Below are positions 25,955 to 36,500 of a stretch of DNA of 64,000 nt, one piece after another. Position numbers and translations under genes: made by a program. The notes under the pieces were generated by a model. It did no database searches and had not been told where the DNA came from. It saw nothing but the letters and a program-made list of their open reading frames with translations. The DNA comes from Stenotrophomonas maltophilia D457 (GTDB taxonomy: Bacteria > Pseudomonadota > Gammaproteobacteria > Xanthomonadales > Xanthomonadaceae). The stretch covers positions 3,567,001 to 3,631,000 of the forward strand of contig NC_017671.1 of assembly GCF_000284595.1 (NCBI RefSeq), given 5' to 3'. Numbering within the stretch: the stretch's first letter is position 1; each line of letters opens with the position of its first letter.

Positions 25955-27346
25955 ATGCTAGCAGACCCAACCCCCTCCCCGCTGGCCCGCCACTGGCGGC
26001 AGCGCGACCTGCAGGTGCTGTGGCACCCGTGCACGCAGATGCGTGAGCATCCGGACACCCTGCCGCTGGTACCGATTGCCCGTGGCGAAGGCGCATGGCT
26101 GATCGACCACGACGGCAACCGCTATCTGGACGCGGTCAGCAGCTGGTGGACCAATCTGTTCGGTCATGCCGAACCGCGCATCGGTGGTGCCATCGCTGCC
26201 CAGGCCGGGCAGCTGGAACAGGTGATGCTCGCCGGTTTCGGCCACGAGCCGGCGATCACCCTGGCCGAACGCCTGCTGGCACTGGCGCCACGCCAGGCCG
26301 GCCGCGAACCGCTGGCCAAGGTGTTCTACGCCGACAACGGGTCCGCCGGCGTGGAAGTGGCGCTGAAGATGGCCTTCCAGTACTTCCAGAACCGCGGAGA
26401 GCCCCGGCGCACGCGCTTCATCGCGCTCGAGAACGGCTACCACGGCGAAACCCTGGGCGCGCTGGCGCTGGGTGACATTCCGCTGTACCGCCGCGTCTAT
26501 GCGCCGCTGCTGGCCGAGGGCCTGTTCGCGCCGTCGCCCGATGCCTACCTGGCCGAACCGGGCCAGAGCGCGGCCGATCGCGCACGGCAGGCGGCCGATG
26601 GCCTGGCCACGCTGTTCGACCAGCACCCGGGCGAGGTCTGCGCGGTGATCCTGGAACCGCGCCTGCAGTGTGCCGGCGGCATGCGCATGCATGACCCGGT
26701 CTACCTGCAGCGCGTGCGCGAACTGTGCGATGCCCATGGCGCGTTCATGATCGCCGACGAGATCGCCACCGGCTTCGGCCGCACCGGCACCCTGTTCGCC
26801 TGCGAGCAGGCCGGGGTGATGCCGGACCTGATGTGCCTGTCCAAGGGCCTGACCGGCGGCTTCCTGCCACTGGCCGCCGTACTGGCGACGCAGGCGCTGT
26901 ATGACGCCTTCCTCGACGACTCGCGCGAGCGCGCCTTCCTGCATTCGCACAGTTACACCGGCAACCCGCTGGCCTGCGCCGCGGCGCTGGCGACGCTGGA
27001 CGTCTTCCGCGACGACGATGTGATCGCGCGCAACCGGGGCATCGCCTCGGTGATGGGCACGCTGGCGGCACCGTTTGCCGACCACCCGCACGTGGCCGAC
27101 GTGCGCCAGGCCGGCATGGTGGTGGCGTTCGAGCTGTCGCGCGACGGCAACAAGCGCACGCCGTTCGACCCGGGCCTGCGGCTGGGCCTGCAGGCCTACA
27201 AGGCCGCCCTCAAGCGCGGTGTGGTGCTGCGCCCGCTGGGCGACGTGCTGTACTGGATGCCACCCTACTGCGTGGACGACGAACAACTGGAGCTGCTGGC
27301 GCACACCACGCTGGCGGCCATCGACGAGGCGATTGCATGCGCGTGA
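25955..27346 (+). CDS. bioA: Adenosylmethionine-8-amino-7-oxononanoate aminotransferase
   Basis: BioA uses SAM as amino donor to make 7,8-diaminopelargonate in biotin synthesis. The 463-residue PLP fold-type I enzyme has the N-terminal HPCTQM and SSWWTNLFGH motifs, the Asp of IADEIATGFGRTG that contacts the PLP nitrogen, and the PLP lysine in CLSKGLTGGFLPL (near residue 290). ATG 25955 (MLADPTPS) is chosen. A start at 25922 is possible but falls on a TAGAAT -10-like site. The gene overlaps rsmE by 10 bp. Other bio genes are not in the window. Confidence 0.95.
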   Translation: MLADPTPSPLARHWRQRDLQVLWHPCTQMREHPDTLPLVPIARGEGAWLIDHDGNRYLDAVSSWWTNLFGHAEPRIGGAIAAQAGQLEQVMLAGFGHEPAITLAERLLALAPRQAGREPLAKVFYADNGSAGVEVALKMAFQYFQNRGEPRRTRFIALENGYHGETLGALALGDIPLYRRVYAPLLAEGLFAPSPDAYLAEPGQSAADRARQAADGLATLFDQHPGEVCAVILEPRLQCAGGMRMHDPVYLQRVRELCDAHGAFMIADEIATGFGRTGTLFACEQAGVMPDLMCLSKGLTGGFLPLAAVLATQALYDAFLDDSRERAFLHSHSYTGNPLACAAALATLDVFRDDDVIARNRGIASVMGTLAAPFADHPHVADVRQAGMVVAFELSRDGNKRTPFDPGLRLGLQAYKAALKRGVVLRPLGDVLYWMPPYCVDDEQLELLAHTTLAAIDEAIACA

Positions 27347-28074
27347 CCCGCTGCCCCATCGACCTGGCGCTGCACAGCGGCCAGACCGTGACCCTGCCGG
27401 AAGAGACCGCCAACCACCTGGTGCGGGTGATGCGCCTGCGCGAAGGCGATACCTGCGTGCTGTTCAACGGCGATGGCCACGACTACAGCGCGACGCTGAC
27501 CGTGGCCGGCAAGCGCGAGGTGCAGGTCCGCATCGACGCCGTGCAGGCCATCGACAATGAATCCCCGCTGGCGATCACCCTGCTGCAGGGCATCGCCCGT
27601 GGCGAGAAGATGGACCTGATCCTGCAGAAGGCCACCGAGCTGGGCGTGGTCGCGATCATTCCGGTCAACGCCGAGCGCACCGAGGTGAAGCTGGACGCGG
27701 CACGGGCGGAGAAGCGCGTGGCGCACTGGAACAACGTGGTGACCTCGGCCTGCGGCCAGTCCGGGCGCGCGCGCATTCCGCCGGTAGGATCGCCGCTGTC
27801 GCTGGCGCAGGCTGCGGCGGCGCTGCCAGCCGATTCGCTGCGCTTGACCCTGGATCCGCACGGAGCACATCGCCTGTCGACGCTGGAAGCCGCTCCCGCT
27901 GGCGGCATCGTGATTGCAATCGGCCCGGAAGGCGGCTGGTCGCCACGCGACCGCGATCAACTGGCCGCAGCAGGATTCCAGGGGCTGCAACTGGGGCCGC
28001 GGATCCTGCGCACGGAAACGGCCGGACTGGCCGCGATCGCGGCGTTGCAGGCGCGGTTGGGCGATCTGGGGTGA
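27337..28074 (+). CDS. rsmE: 16S rRNA m3U1498 methyltransferase RsmE
   Basis: RsmE is a SPOUT-fold SAM enzyme that methylates U1498 of 16S rRNA. The 245-residue protein has the N-terminal PUA-like domain (NHLVRVMRLREGDTCVLFNG) and the SPOUT knot: IGPEGGWSPRDRDQL and LGPRILRTETAGLAAI near the C-terminus. It overlaps bioA by 10 bp and is probably co-transcribed with it. Its last 200 bp have been copied into the adjacent intergenic array; the gene itself is full length. Confidence 0.95.
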   Translation: MRVTRCPIDLALHSGQTVTLPEETANHLVRVMRLREGDTCVLFNGDGHDYSATLTVAGKREVQVRIDAVQAIDNESPLAITLLQGIARGEKMDLILQKATELGVVAIIPVNAERTEVKLDAARAEKRVAHWNNVVTSACGQSGRARIPPVGSPLSLAQAAAALPADSLRLTLDPHGAHRLSTLEAAPAGGIVIAIGPEGGWSPRDRDQLAAAGFQGLQLGPRILRTETAGLAAIAALQARLGDLG

Positions 28075-28086
28075 GGCTGATTCGTG

Positions 28087-28150
28087 GTAGTGCCGGCCGC
28101 TGGCCGGCATCCACGGGATCATGGGGCTGCCGGCCAGCGGCCGGCACTAC
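28087..28150. repeat. SMAG pair, array copy 1
   Basis: Two facing GTAG hairpins (28087-28110 and 28128-28150), each GTAGTGCCGGCC paired with GGCCGGCA, separated by 17 bp. The pair recurs in the array. Confidence 0.9.
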
Positions 28151-28357
28151 CGGGAACCCGACCGGCGGATTGCCGATCAGGCCGCCAGCGGATGTCGACG
28201 CTGGAAGCCGCTCCCGCTGGCGGCATCGTGATTGCAATCGGCAGGGTTCCAGGGGCTGCAACTGGGGCCGCGGATCCTGCGCACGGAAACGGCCGGACTG
28301 GCCGCGATCGCGGCGTTGCAGGCGCAGTTGGGCGATCTGGGGTAAGGCTGATTCGTG

Positions 28358-28421
28358 GTAGTGCCGGCCGCTGGCCGGCATCCACGGGATCATGAGGTTG
28401 CCGGCCAGCGGCCGGCACTAC
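28358..28421. repeat. SMAG pair, array copy 2
   Basis: Same facing pair as at 28087, with one small change in the spacer (ATGAGGTTG in place of ATGGGGCTG). Confidence 0.9.
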
Positions 28422-28625
28422 CAGCTACCCGACCGGCGGATTGCCGATCAGGCCGCCAGCGGATGTCGACGCTGGTAGCCGCTCCCGCTGCCGGCATCGT
28501 GATTGCAATCGGCGGGATTCCAGGGGCTGCAACTGGGGCCGCGGATCCTGCGCACGGAAACGGCCGGACCGGCCGCGATCGCGGCGTTGCAGGCGCGGTT
28601 GGGCGATCTGGGGTAAGGCTTCGTG

Positions 28626-28689
28626 GTAGTGCCGGCCGCTGGCCGGCATCCACGGGATCATGGGGTTGCCGGCCAGCGGCCGGCACTAC
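28626..28689. repeat. SMAG pair, array copy 3
   Basis: Third facing pair. It lies 27 bp downstream of the chpC stop codon in chpC orientation and may end or stabilise the pil-chp transcript. Confidence 0.9.
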
Positions 28690-28715
28690 CAGCTACCCGA
28701 CCGGCGGATTGCCGA

Positions 28716-29180
28716 TCAGGCCGCCAGCGAATCCAGCGCCGCTTCCAGTGCATCCAGGTTCGGCAGCAGCGCGCTCTGCTCACCCAGCAGCACGCGCATG
28801 TGCACGATCTGCGGCAGGGTTTCTTCGGAGGCGTCGGCCAGCAGGCCGTCGCGCGGCACCGAGATCAGCTGCGGGAAGTTCTGCGTCAGCAGCGCGTAGT
28901 ACGGGCGCTGCGCGTTGCCGCTGAGGGACTTCAGTACCACCACCTTGTTGTGGCCGGCCACCGTCTCTTCGCCCAGCCCGGAAAGGCGTGCGAACGACAC
29001 CAGCGGCACCTGCCAGCCGTGCCAGCCGATCTCGCCAACCAGCCAGCGCGGCGCATCGGAGACCGGCTGCACCGGTACGCGCGACATCATTTCGGCCACG
29101 GTGGCATTGGGCAGCAGTACGCGCTCGTTGCCGGCCTGGATCAGGACGCCGCGGATTTCGTCGTTGCTGGCGTAGCTCAT
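28716..29180 (-). CDS. chpC: CheW-like adaptor ChpC
   Basis: The 154-residue protein is a CheW-domain adaptor: VLIQAGNERVLLPNATVAEM and the central WHGWQVPLVSFARLSGL strand pair are typical. It is the last gene of the pil-chp operon and overlaps the CheB-like gene by 4 bp (ATGA), as chpC does in Pseudomonas aeruginosa. It is expected to link an additional receptor to the ChpA kinase. Its final codons (DSLAA and stop) form the right edge of the tandem array downstream. Confidence 0.85.
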   Translation of the reverse strand: MSYASNDEIRGVLIQAGNERVLLPNATVAEMMSRVPVQPVSDAPRWLVGEIGWHGWQVPLVSFARLSGLGEETVAGHNKVVVLKSLSGNAQRPYYALLTQNFPQLISVPRDGLLADASEETLPQIVHMRVLLGEQSALLPNLDALEAALDSLAA

Positions 29181-30514
29181 GGTGCCTCTCCGTTGTCGTC
29201 CTGCTCACCCCAGCGCGCGGCAATTGCCTGCGCCAGCTCCTGCGGTTCACCGGCCACCATGCCGGCAGCAACCACGGCGGTGGCCGCAGCCGGGTCGTAG
29301 CAGCCCTCGCCTACCTGCCCGGCCACCCACGCACCGGCGGCCGCCAGGTCCAGCGCCGGGCCGACATGGGCCAGGTCGGCACCGCTGAGCAGCACCAGCG
29401 CAGTGTGTGCGGCCGGCAATGCAGCGAGCGAAATACCGGTGGCATCGCTCTGGAAATGCAGGCCATCGCTGGCCGCGCGCACGCCGATATCATCAGCCAG
29501 CACGTGGACCTCGCCCGGCGCGGCGCGCTGGCCGGCCTCGGCCAGCTGCACCGGCAACGGCGAAACACGCGACATCTGCTTGACCAGGTTGCCGTAGCGG
29601 CCCCCGTCCAGGCGCATGTGCACCAGGACCGGCACGCTCAACGACGCGGGCAGTGCGCCGAGCAGGCGACGCAACGCATCCGGGCCACCGATGCCGGCCA
29701 GCACCAGCAGTGATGCGGCGCGCGCACCGGCCGGGGCGGCGGCATCCAGATCGACCAGGGTCAAATGATCGGTATCGAAGGAGGGCTGCGGCGCGGCGGC
29801 CGGCGCCGCCACTTCTGCCTGTGCCGGCGCTTCGATCGATTCCTCGACCAGCGACCAGGCGGTGTGATCGAAGGAGATCGGCGGTGCCGCAGGCGCCGCC
29901 GGTTCGGCCGGCGCTTGCGGCGGCGAAGGCGGATCCCGTGGTTCGGGCACGTCCGGCTGCAGTGCCGCCAGGGCCTGCTCCAGCGCGATCGGTTCGTGCA
30001 GGTGTGCCGGCGGCGAGTACAGACCGTCGGCCGGAACGTCATCGGCCCAGCTCAGCGCCTGCGCCAGATGCGGCTGCAGGGCTTCTTCCTGCGGTGCCGG
30101 CGCGGGCGCCGGATGGCCGGGCTCCAGCTGCAGGCTGGGCTCTTCCTCGGCACCCGGCGGCAACACCTGCTGATGGCCGTGCAGCTTGGCGGCCAGATGG
30201 CGCCCCCAACGCTGCGCCTCCCAGCCGTCGCGGCGCGCGGCCAGCTCGGCCTCATCGAACACCAGGGTCAGCCCCGGTGCCGAGAGCACGGCGTCCAGCC
30301 GTTCCAGTGCGTCCTCGATGGCCGCTTCCAGCGCGATCACCACGAACTGCGGATCCGCAGCCTGCAGGACCTGTGGCTCCAGGCCGTTCGGGTCATCTTC
30401 CAGGACCAGCTGCACATCTGCATGCGACAGCGCCTCGCGCAGGCGTTCGCGCGCCGCACCGGGGCGGGCCAGCAGGGCGACGGCCGGGGCCGGATGGGTT
30501 TCACTCACGGACAC
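29177..30514 (-). CDS. chpB: ChpB-like protein with degenerate CheB methylesterase domain
   Basis: The 445-residue protein occupies the chpB position. Residues about 1-110 look like a poorly conserved receiver-like domain; 110-255 is a Pro/Ala/Glu-rich linker; 260-430 is CheB-like. In CheB the catalytic Ser lies in a GASTGG motif; here the matching motif is LAGIGGPDAL with Gly274. The region matching CheB's GMGNDGA reads GADLAHV, so the catalytic Asp is also absent, while the His equivalent (PVLVHMRLDGG) remains. Demethylation activity is therefore unlikely. It overlaps chpA by 14 bp and chpC by 4 bp. Confidence 0.78.
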   Translation of the reverse strand: MSVSETHPAPAVALLARPGAARERLREALSHADVQLVLEDDPNGLEPQVLQAADPQFVVIALEAAIEDALERLDAVLSAPGLTLVFDEAELAARRDGWEAQRWGRHLAAKLHGHQQVLPPGAEEEPSLQLEPGHPAPAPAPQEEALQPHLAQALSWADDVPADGLYSPPAHLHEPIALEQALAALQPDVPEPRDPPSPPQAPAEPAAPAAPPISFDHTAWSLVEESIEAPAQAEVAAPAAAPQPSFDTDHLTLVDLDAAAPAGARAASLLVLAGIGGPDALRRLLGALPASLSVPVLVHMRLDGGRYGNLVKQMSRVSPLPVQLAEAGQRAAPGEVHVLADDIGVRAASDGLHFQSDATGISLAALPAAHTALVLLSGADLAHVGPALDLAAAGAWVAGQVGEGCYDPAAATAVVAAGMVAGEPQELAQAIAARWGEQDDNGEAP

Positions 30515-33500
30515 GGGCGATCCCCAGCAGGTCGTACACGTTACGCATCAGGTCCAGTTCCTGGTACGGCTTGCCCAGATAACGCTGGACACCGATCTCG
30601 AAGGCGCGCTGGCGGTGCTTGTCGCCGCTGCGCGAGGTGATCATCACGATCGGCACATCCTTGTAGCGCGGGTCGGCGCGCATCGCCGTGGCCAGCTCGT
30701 AGCCGTCCATGCGCGGCATCTCGATATCCAGCAGCATCAGGTCCGGCACGCGCTCTTCCAGCCGCTCCAGTGCTTCCACGCCATCGCGGGCGACGCTGAC
30801 TTCGAAGTTGTGCCGTTCGAGGATGCGTCCGGTCACTTTGCGCATGGTCAGCGAGTCATCGACCACCATCACCAGCGGCACCTGGCGTTCGTCGCGCGGT
30901 GCATTGGCCAGCACCGGTGCGGTCGGATTGGCGAGGAAACGGCGCACCAGCGGCGCGACGTCCAGGATCACCACCACGCGGCCATCGCCGGTGATGGTGG
31001 CACCGTAGATGCCCGGTACCGATGCGATCTGCAGGCCGACCGGCTTGACCACGATTTCGCGGTTGCCCAGCACCTGGTCGATCGCCACGGCAGCGCGCAG
31101 GTCACCGGCACGCACCAGCAGCAGCGGCACCTGCTCCTGGCCATCGGCGCGTGCCGGGGCCTGCCCGACCAGGCTGCCGAGGTCATACAGCGGATAGTCT
31201 TCGCCGCTGTAGCGGTAGCTGCTGTCGGCGGCCTCGAAGCGTTCGCGTGACAGGCGGCCGATACCACTGACCGAGGCCACCGGCACGGCGAAGGTGGTTT
31301 CACCGATCTGCACGAACACCGCCTGGGTGACGGCCAGCGTCTGCGGCAGGCGCAAGGTGAAGCGCACGCCCTGGCCACGCACCGACTGGATGTCGACCGA
31401 GCCGCCGAGCTGGCGCACTTCGTTGCGCACCACGTCCATGCCCACGCCACGACCCGCCAGCTGGCTGACCTGGTCGGCGGTGGAGAAACCGGAGGCGAAG
31501 ATCAGGTTGTCCAGTTCCTGCTCGCTGGGCTGCGCATCGGCGGCCAACAGGCCACGATCGATGGCGCGGCGGCGGATCGCTTCGCGGTCCAGGCCAGCAC
31601 CGTCATCGGCCACTTCCAGCACGATTTCCGAGCCTTCACGGTGCAGGCGGATGGCGACTTCGCCCTCCTCCGGCTTGCCGGCGGCGCGACGCTGTTCCGG
31701 CGCCTCCAGGCCGTGGGCCACGGAGTTGCGCAGCATGTGTTCGAGCGGCGCGACCATGCGATCGAGGACATTGCGGTCCAGTTCGCCGTGGGTGCCCTCC
31801 AGGGTCAGGTGCACCTGCTTGCCGGTATCCATTCCGGACTGGCGGACCACGCGGCGCAGGCGCGGCACCAGGCCATCGAACGGCACCATGCGCGCGCGCA
31901 TCAGGCCATCCTGCAGCTCGGAGCTGACGCGCGACTGCTGTTGCAGCAACGAATCGTACTGGCGTGACAGATCGTCGAGCACGCCCTGCAGGCCCCCGAG
32001 ATCGGCCGCCGACTCGTTCAGTGCACGGCTGAGCTGCTGCAGCGTGGAGAAGCGGTCCAGTTCCAGCGGATCGAACTTCTGATCGGCCTGGTCCTGCTCA
32101 CGCTGGTAGCGGGCGACGATCTGCGCCTCGGTTTCCAGGTCGAGTCGGCGCAGCTGGTCGCGCAGTCGCGCATTGGTGCGCTCCAGCTCGCCCATCGCGC
32201 CGCGGAAGGCACCCAGCTGCTGTTCCAGGCGCGAGCGGTAGATCGCCACTTCACCGGCATGGTTGACCAGGCGGTCGAGCAGATCCGCGCGCACGCGCAC
32301 CTGTTCCTGCTGCGGGCGCGCCAGCGGATCTTCATCGATCACGCCTTCGGCCGGCAGCGGTGCCGACAACGGCGCATCGAGCAGTGCCGGCGCAGGGCCG
32401 GCGACCGCTGCCGACGCGGTTTCTGCAACGCTCGCCACGTCCGCTGCGCCTGCGGCAGCCGCTGCTGCTGCGGCAATATCGGTGGTGGTACGCACTTCGA
32501 ACGCATCGACCAGATCCTGCGCCGGTTCCACCACGCGGTGGTTACCGGTGCGGGTCAGCAACTGGTGCAGGCGATCGAATCCGCGCTCCAGCAACTGCAC
32601 ATCGCGGCGTTCGATCTCGGTGCGACCGGCGGCGACCGCCTCCAGCAACGATTCGATGCTGTGGCCGAGATCACCGATGGCGTTGATGCCGGCCATGCGT
32701 GCGCCACCCTTCAGGGTGTGCAGGTCACGCTGCAGGCCGGCCAGCACCTCGCGGTCCTGCGGTGCATCACGCAGCTCGCTGATCAGGCCATCGCAGTGGT
32801 CGAGCAGGTCCTTGCCTTCCTCGACGAAGATGTCGACCAGCTCGCGATCGTAGACGCTGAAGTCGAGCGTATCGGTGCTGTCTTCCGGCACCGGCATGGC
32901 AAGGATGTCAGGTGTCACGGTTTCAGGCACGTCGGCTTCGGGCGCGCTGGCTGCCACGGCATCCGACACCGCAACCGCGTCGACGCCGCCAGCTTCGGCG
33001 TGGACCTCCGCCTGGCCCGGCGCGTCTTCCAGTTCGAAGAAGCGTACCGGTTCGGCGGTGGCCTGCGCTGCGGCCTCCGCGATCTCCTCATTCACCGTCG
33101 CCGGGGACGGCTGATCGGCGCTCTCTCCTTCACCGATCGCCGCCTCCCCGCCGACGTCCGCATCCTCGGCAAAGGCTTCCGCCTCGCCCGGCGCGAGTTC
33201 GCTGGCCTGCAGGCCGAGCACGGGCCATTGCCCGTCGTCGGCCAGGGGCTGCTCTTCGTCGATCACGTGCAGGCCGGCCTCGAGCGCGGCTTCCAGCGAG
33301 ACCGGTTCTGCAAACCCCGGCGCAGCCATTTCATCCTGCAGGCTCGACAGCTCGCTGTCGAGTGGCAGTGCAGCAGGCATTTCGAACGCCGTGGCATCAG
33401 CGACGTGCGCGCGATCGGCCGAGGGCGCATTCAGGTCAGATGCGACGGCTTCGACAGCGGCCGGAGTCTCTTCGGCGTCGCGGTCGTCAACCGGCAGCGC

Positions 33501-36500
33501 ACTGGCATCCAGGTACGGCGACAGATCATCCACGACGGTCAAACCGGCATCGTCGGACAACCGCAGCACGCCTTCGGCCTCCGCCTCGACACCGGCTACG
33601 GCAACGGCTGGAACGTCGTCGGCCACCTGGATCGATTCGACCACCGGCAGCGACGCATCCTCCTCACCCGGTACGGACGGCCATCCGGCATCGAAGTAGC
33701 GCGAAAGATCATCGCTGGCCGTCAGCTCACCGACCTCCAGCCCGGCCTCGATCGCCACGTCGGCGACCGGGGCTTCGACAGTATCGGCACGTGCTTCCGC
33801 GTCCTGCTCCGGTGCGGCAAACGAATGCGGCACCGCATCGGATTCAGGCGCGACGGCTGTCGATGCATCCGCGTCCAGTTCCACCGGCGGTTCGTCATCC
33901 AGCGCCAGATCGTCTTCTTCGTCTTCCAGGCCCACCATCGGCCAGCGCGCTTCCGGCAACGCGCCAGCCAGCGCCTGCAGGCGCTGCGCGAGTACCTGTT
34001 GCGGCGCGATGCGCGGCTGTTCGGCCTGCAACGCTTCCATGGTGGCGGTGATCGCCTGCGCAGTCGCATCCAGGGCGGCTACGCCTTCATCACCCGGGAC
34101 CACCTCGGCGGCCAGTGCGCGCTTGATGTAGGACTCCGCGCCGCCGGTCACCGCCGTGATCTCGGGCACTTCGGTCATCGCGAAGGCGCCGTTCATGGTG
34201 TGCACCGCGCGCAGCAGTGCATCGCTGACCGGTTGCGGCGCCTGCTGCGCCGAACGCAGCCAGTCCTGCAGGGTGGCCTGGTGGACTTCCACCTCGGCCT
34301 CGAGAATCTCGCGCAGCACGCTGTCGATGTTGGCCGGCGTACCGGCCACTTCGGCCTCCACGTCGGTATCGGCCGGCGCCGAGGCGGCAGCCTCCACATC
34401 GAGAATGCGGCTGATCTCGTCTTCGCCGTCAGCTTCAGCAACCGGTACAACCGGCGCAGCCGCACCCGGCAGCGGTACGTAGTAGGTTTCCTCGCCTGCG
34501 CCGACACGATCGGCAATGGCCTGCATGGCCTGCAGGTCGACGCTGATGCGCTGGCCGTGGCGCAGCGCTGCGTTCAGCTGTGGCAGCGCCGCATGTGCGT
34601 TGTCGACCATCGCCAGCACCGCCGGCGAGGCGGCGCGGCTGCCATCCAGCACGCGGTTGAGCATGCCTTCGATCTTCCACGCGAACTCGCCCAGCGTACG
34701 TGCGCCAACCAGGCGGCCACTGCCCTTGAGGGTATGGAAGATGCGGCGGATCGGGCGCAGCCGGTCCATGTTGTCCGGCTGCATGCGCCACGCCGGCAGC
34801 AGCGTGCCCAGATTGGCGAGCTCGTCGTCGAACTCTTCCAGGAACACCTCGCGGATGTCCTCGTCGATGTTCTCGGCGTCGTCGTCGAAGCCGGCGTCGA
34901 AGCCCGTAGTCGCGTCGGCATTGGCGTCGGCGCCGGTCGCAACGACCGCCTCCGGTGCCGTCGCGGTGGGCATCGCCTGCGGATTGAAGCCGGCAGCGGC
35001 TGCGCTCAGCTCGGCGAAGAACTGGGCATCGGCTTCGCTGAAATCGATCGGCGCGATGGTGTCGATATCGATCACCGACACGGCCGGCGTCGACGTTTCC
35101 GCTGCCGGGGCGGGCGCTTCGATCGACGGCGGCGTGATCGACGATGCCGGCAGGTCATCCGGAGCCTCGTCCACCCTGACCTCCGCCGCAGGCGATGCAT
35201 CGGCCAGCGGCGGCGCCACGGCATCGACGATCTCCAGCGACGGATGCAACCCGGCGTCATCGTCCAGCGACAACGTTTCCATCGCATGCAGCGACAGCAC
35301 GTCGTCAGCGTTGTCCAATGCATCGGCGTCGAAGCGGAACACCACGTCGTCGGCCTCGGCAACCGCGCCCTGTTCGGCCGCTACCGGATCGAACACCGGC
35401 GCAGCATCGAATCCGGTCACGGGCGAAACCATGCTGTCCGTCGTCTCGTCGATCGCAGGCGCTGCGCTTTCCTCGAGCACCTGCGGCGCCTCGGACAGCG
35501 ACCACTGCGGTGCATCGGCGTGATCGCTGTCGGCCAGTTCGAAGCTGACGGGATCGAAACTGGCGAACGTCGGCGCGCGTTCGTCGCCGGCGGGCGCGGC
35601 CGCCTCGGCTTCGGGGTAGAACGGCGCCAGCTCCCACTGTGGGACATCAGGCGCAGGTGCGCTGGACGCGGCGAAGACCAGCGATGCCTCGGCATCATCC
35701 TGTGTTGGCAGCGGCGAGGCGCCAGCATCCAACGGGCTGGCGGCCACGACGCCCGCGGTGCCCAGCGCGCCGAACATCAGGCTGTTGTCGGGCACCCTCG
35801 GTGCCGGTGTGGCCGGCGGCGGATCGAAGGTGAAGTCCGGCAGCGATACCGGCACGTCGCCGGCCGCGGGCGCAGCAGGCTGCACCGGTACCTCGATGCG
35901 CTCGGGCTGCAGCGGCTCGACCTGCACCGGCAGCGGCTCACGTTCGATCGCCAGCGCTGCCGGCGCTTCCGGTGCGGCGGCGTTGCGTTCGGGCAGCGGC
36001 CAGTAGCGCAGTGCCTCGAGGCTGCTGCGGGTGATTTCGAGGATGTCTTCGCGGCCCGGGCGACGATCGCGCAGGGCTTCCAGGTAGTACTCCAGGCTGG
36101 CCATGGCATCGGCCAGGGTGTCCAGCTGGCGGCCGCTGGGCACGCGCTGGCGGCCGATCAGCTCGGCCTCGATGTACTGCTGCACGCCACGCAGGTAATC
36201 GGCGGCGGTACCCAGGTCGAGCATGCGCAGCGCGCCGGACACATCGCCCAGCAGGCGCGGTACATCCTGCAGCTCGGCATGGTTCCAGCTGGTTTCGATG
36301 AAGGCGACGAAATGCTCGCGGGCGGCAGCGAAGTTGGCGATGGCTTCATGGGCCAGCACTTCCACCGTGCGCCGGTTCTCCACCGCGCTCGGATCGTCCT
36401 CGCCACTGCCGCCGGCGCCCAGATGGGCAACCTGGTCGTCCAGCGAGGCATCGACGTACAGCAGCGCACCGGCGATATCCAGCAGCAGGTTCTCGTCGAT

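Larger units (their letters stand above)
27875..28730. repeat. Threefold tandem array: rsmE 3' end + SMAG pair + chpC 3' end
   Basis: Copy 1 starts within rsmE at 27875 and is 318 bp; copy 2 starts at 28193 and is 271 bp; copy 3 starts at 28464 and is about 267 bp. Copies 2 and 3 lack the same 47 bp (bases 27925-27971 region of rsmE), end the rsmE-like frame with TAA instead of TGA, and share GCTACCC after the SMAG pair. Each copy ends with the last codons of chpC. Copies 2 and 3 are not functional genes. Confidence 0.9.

Noticed and set aside
25938..25961. Tiny upstream frame (ATG TTC ATG ... TAG) overlapping the bioA start
   Set aside because: Seven codons without a ribosome site; chance occurrence cannot be excluded and no conservation data are available.
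28083..28730. Possible CRISPR-like array in the three-copy region
   Set aside because: Units are 267-318 bp, contain gene fragments and SMAG hairpins, and have no short constant repeats with unique spacers.
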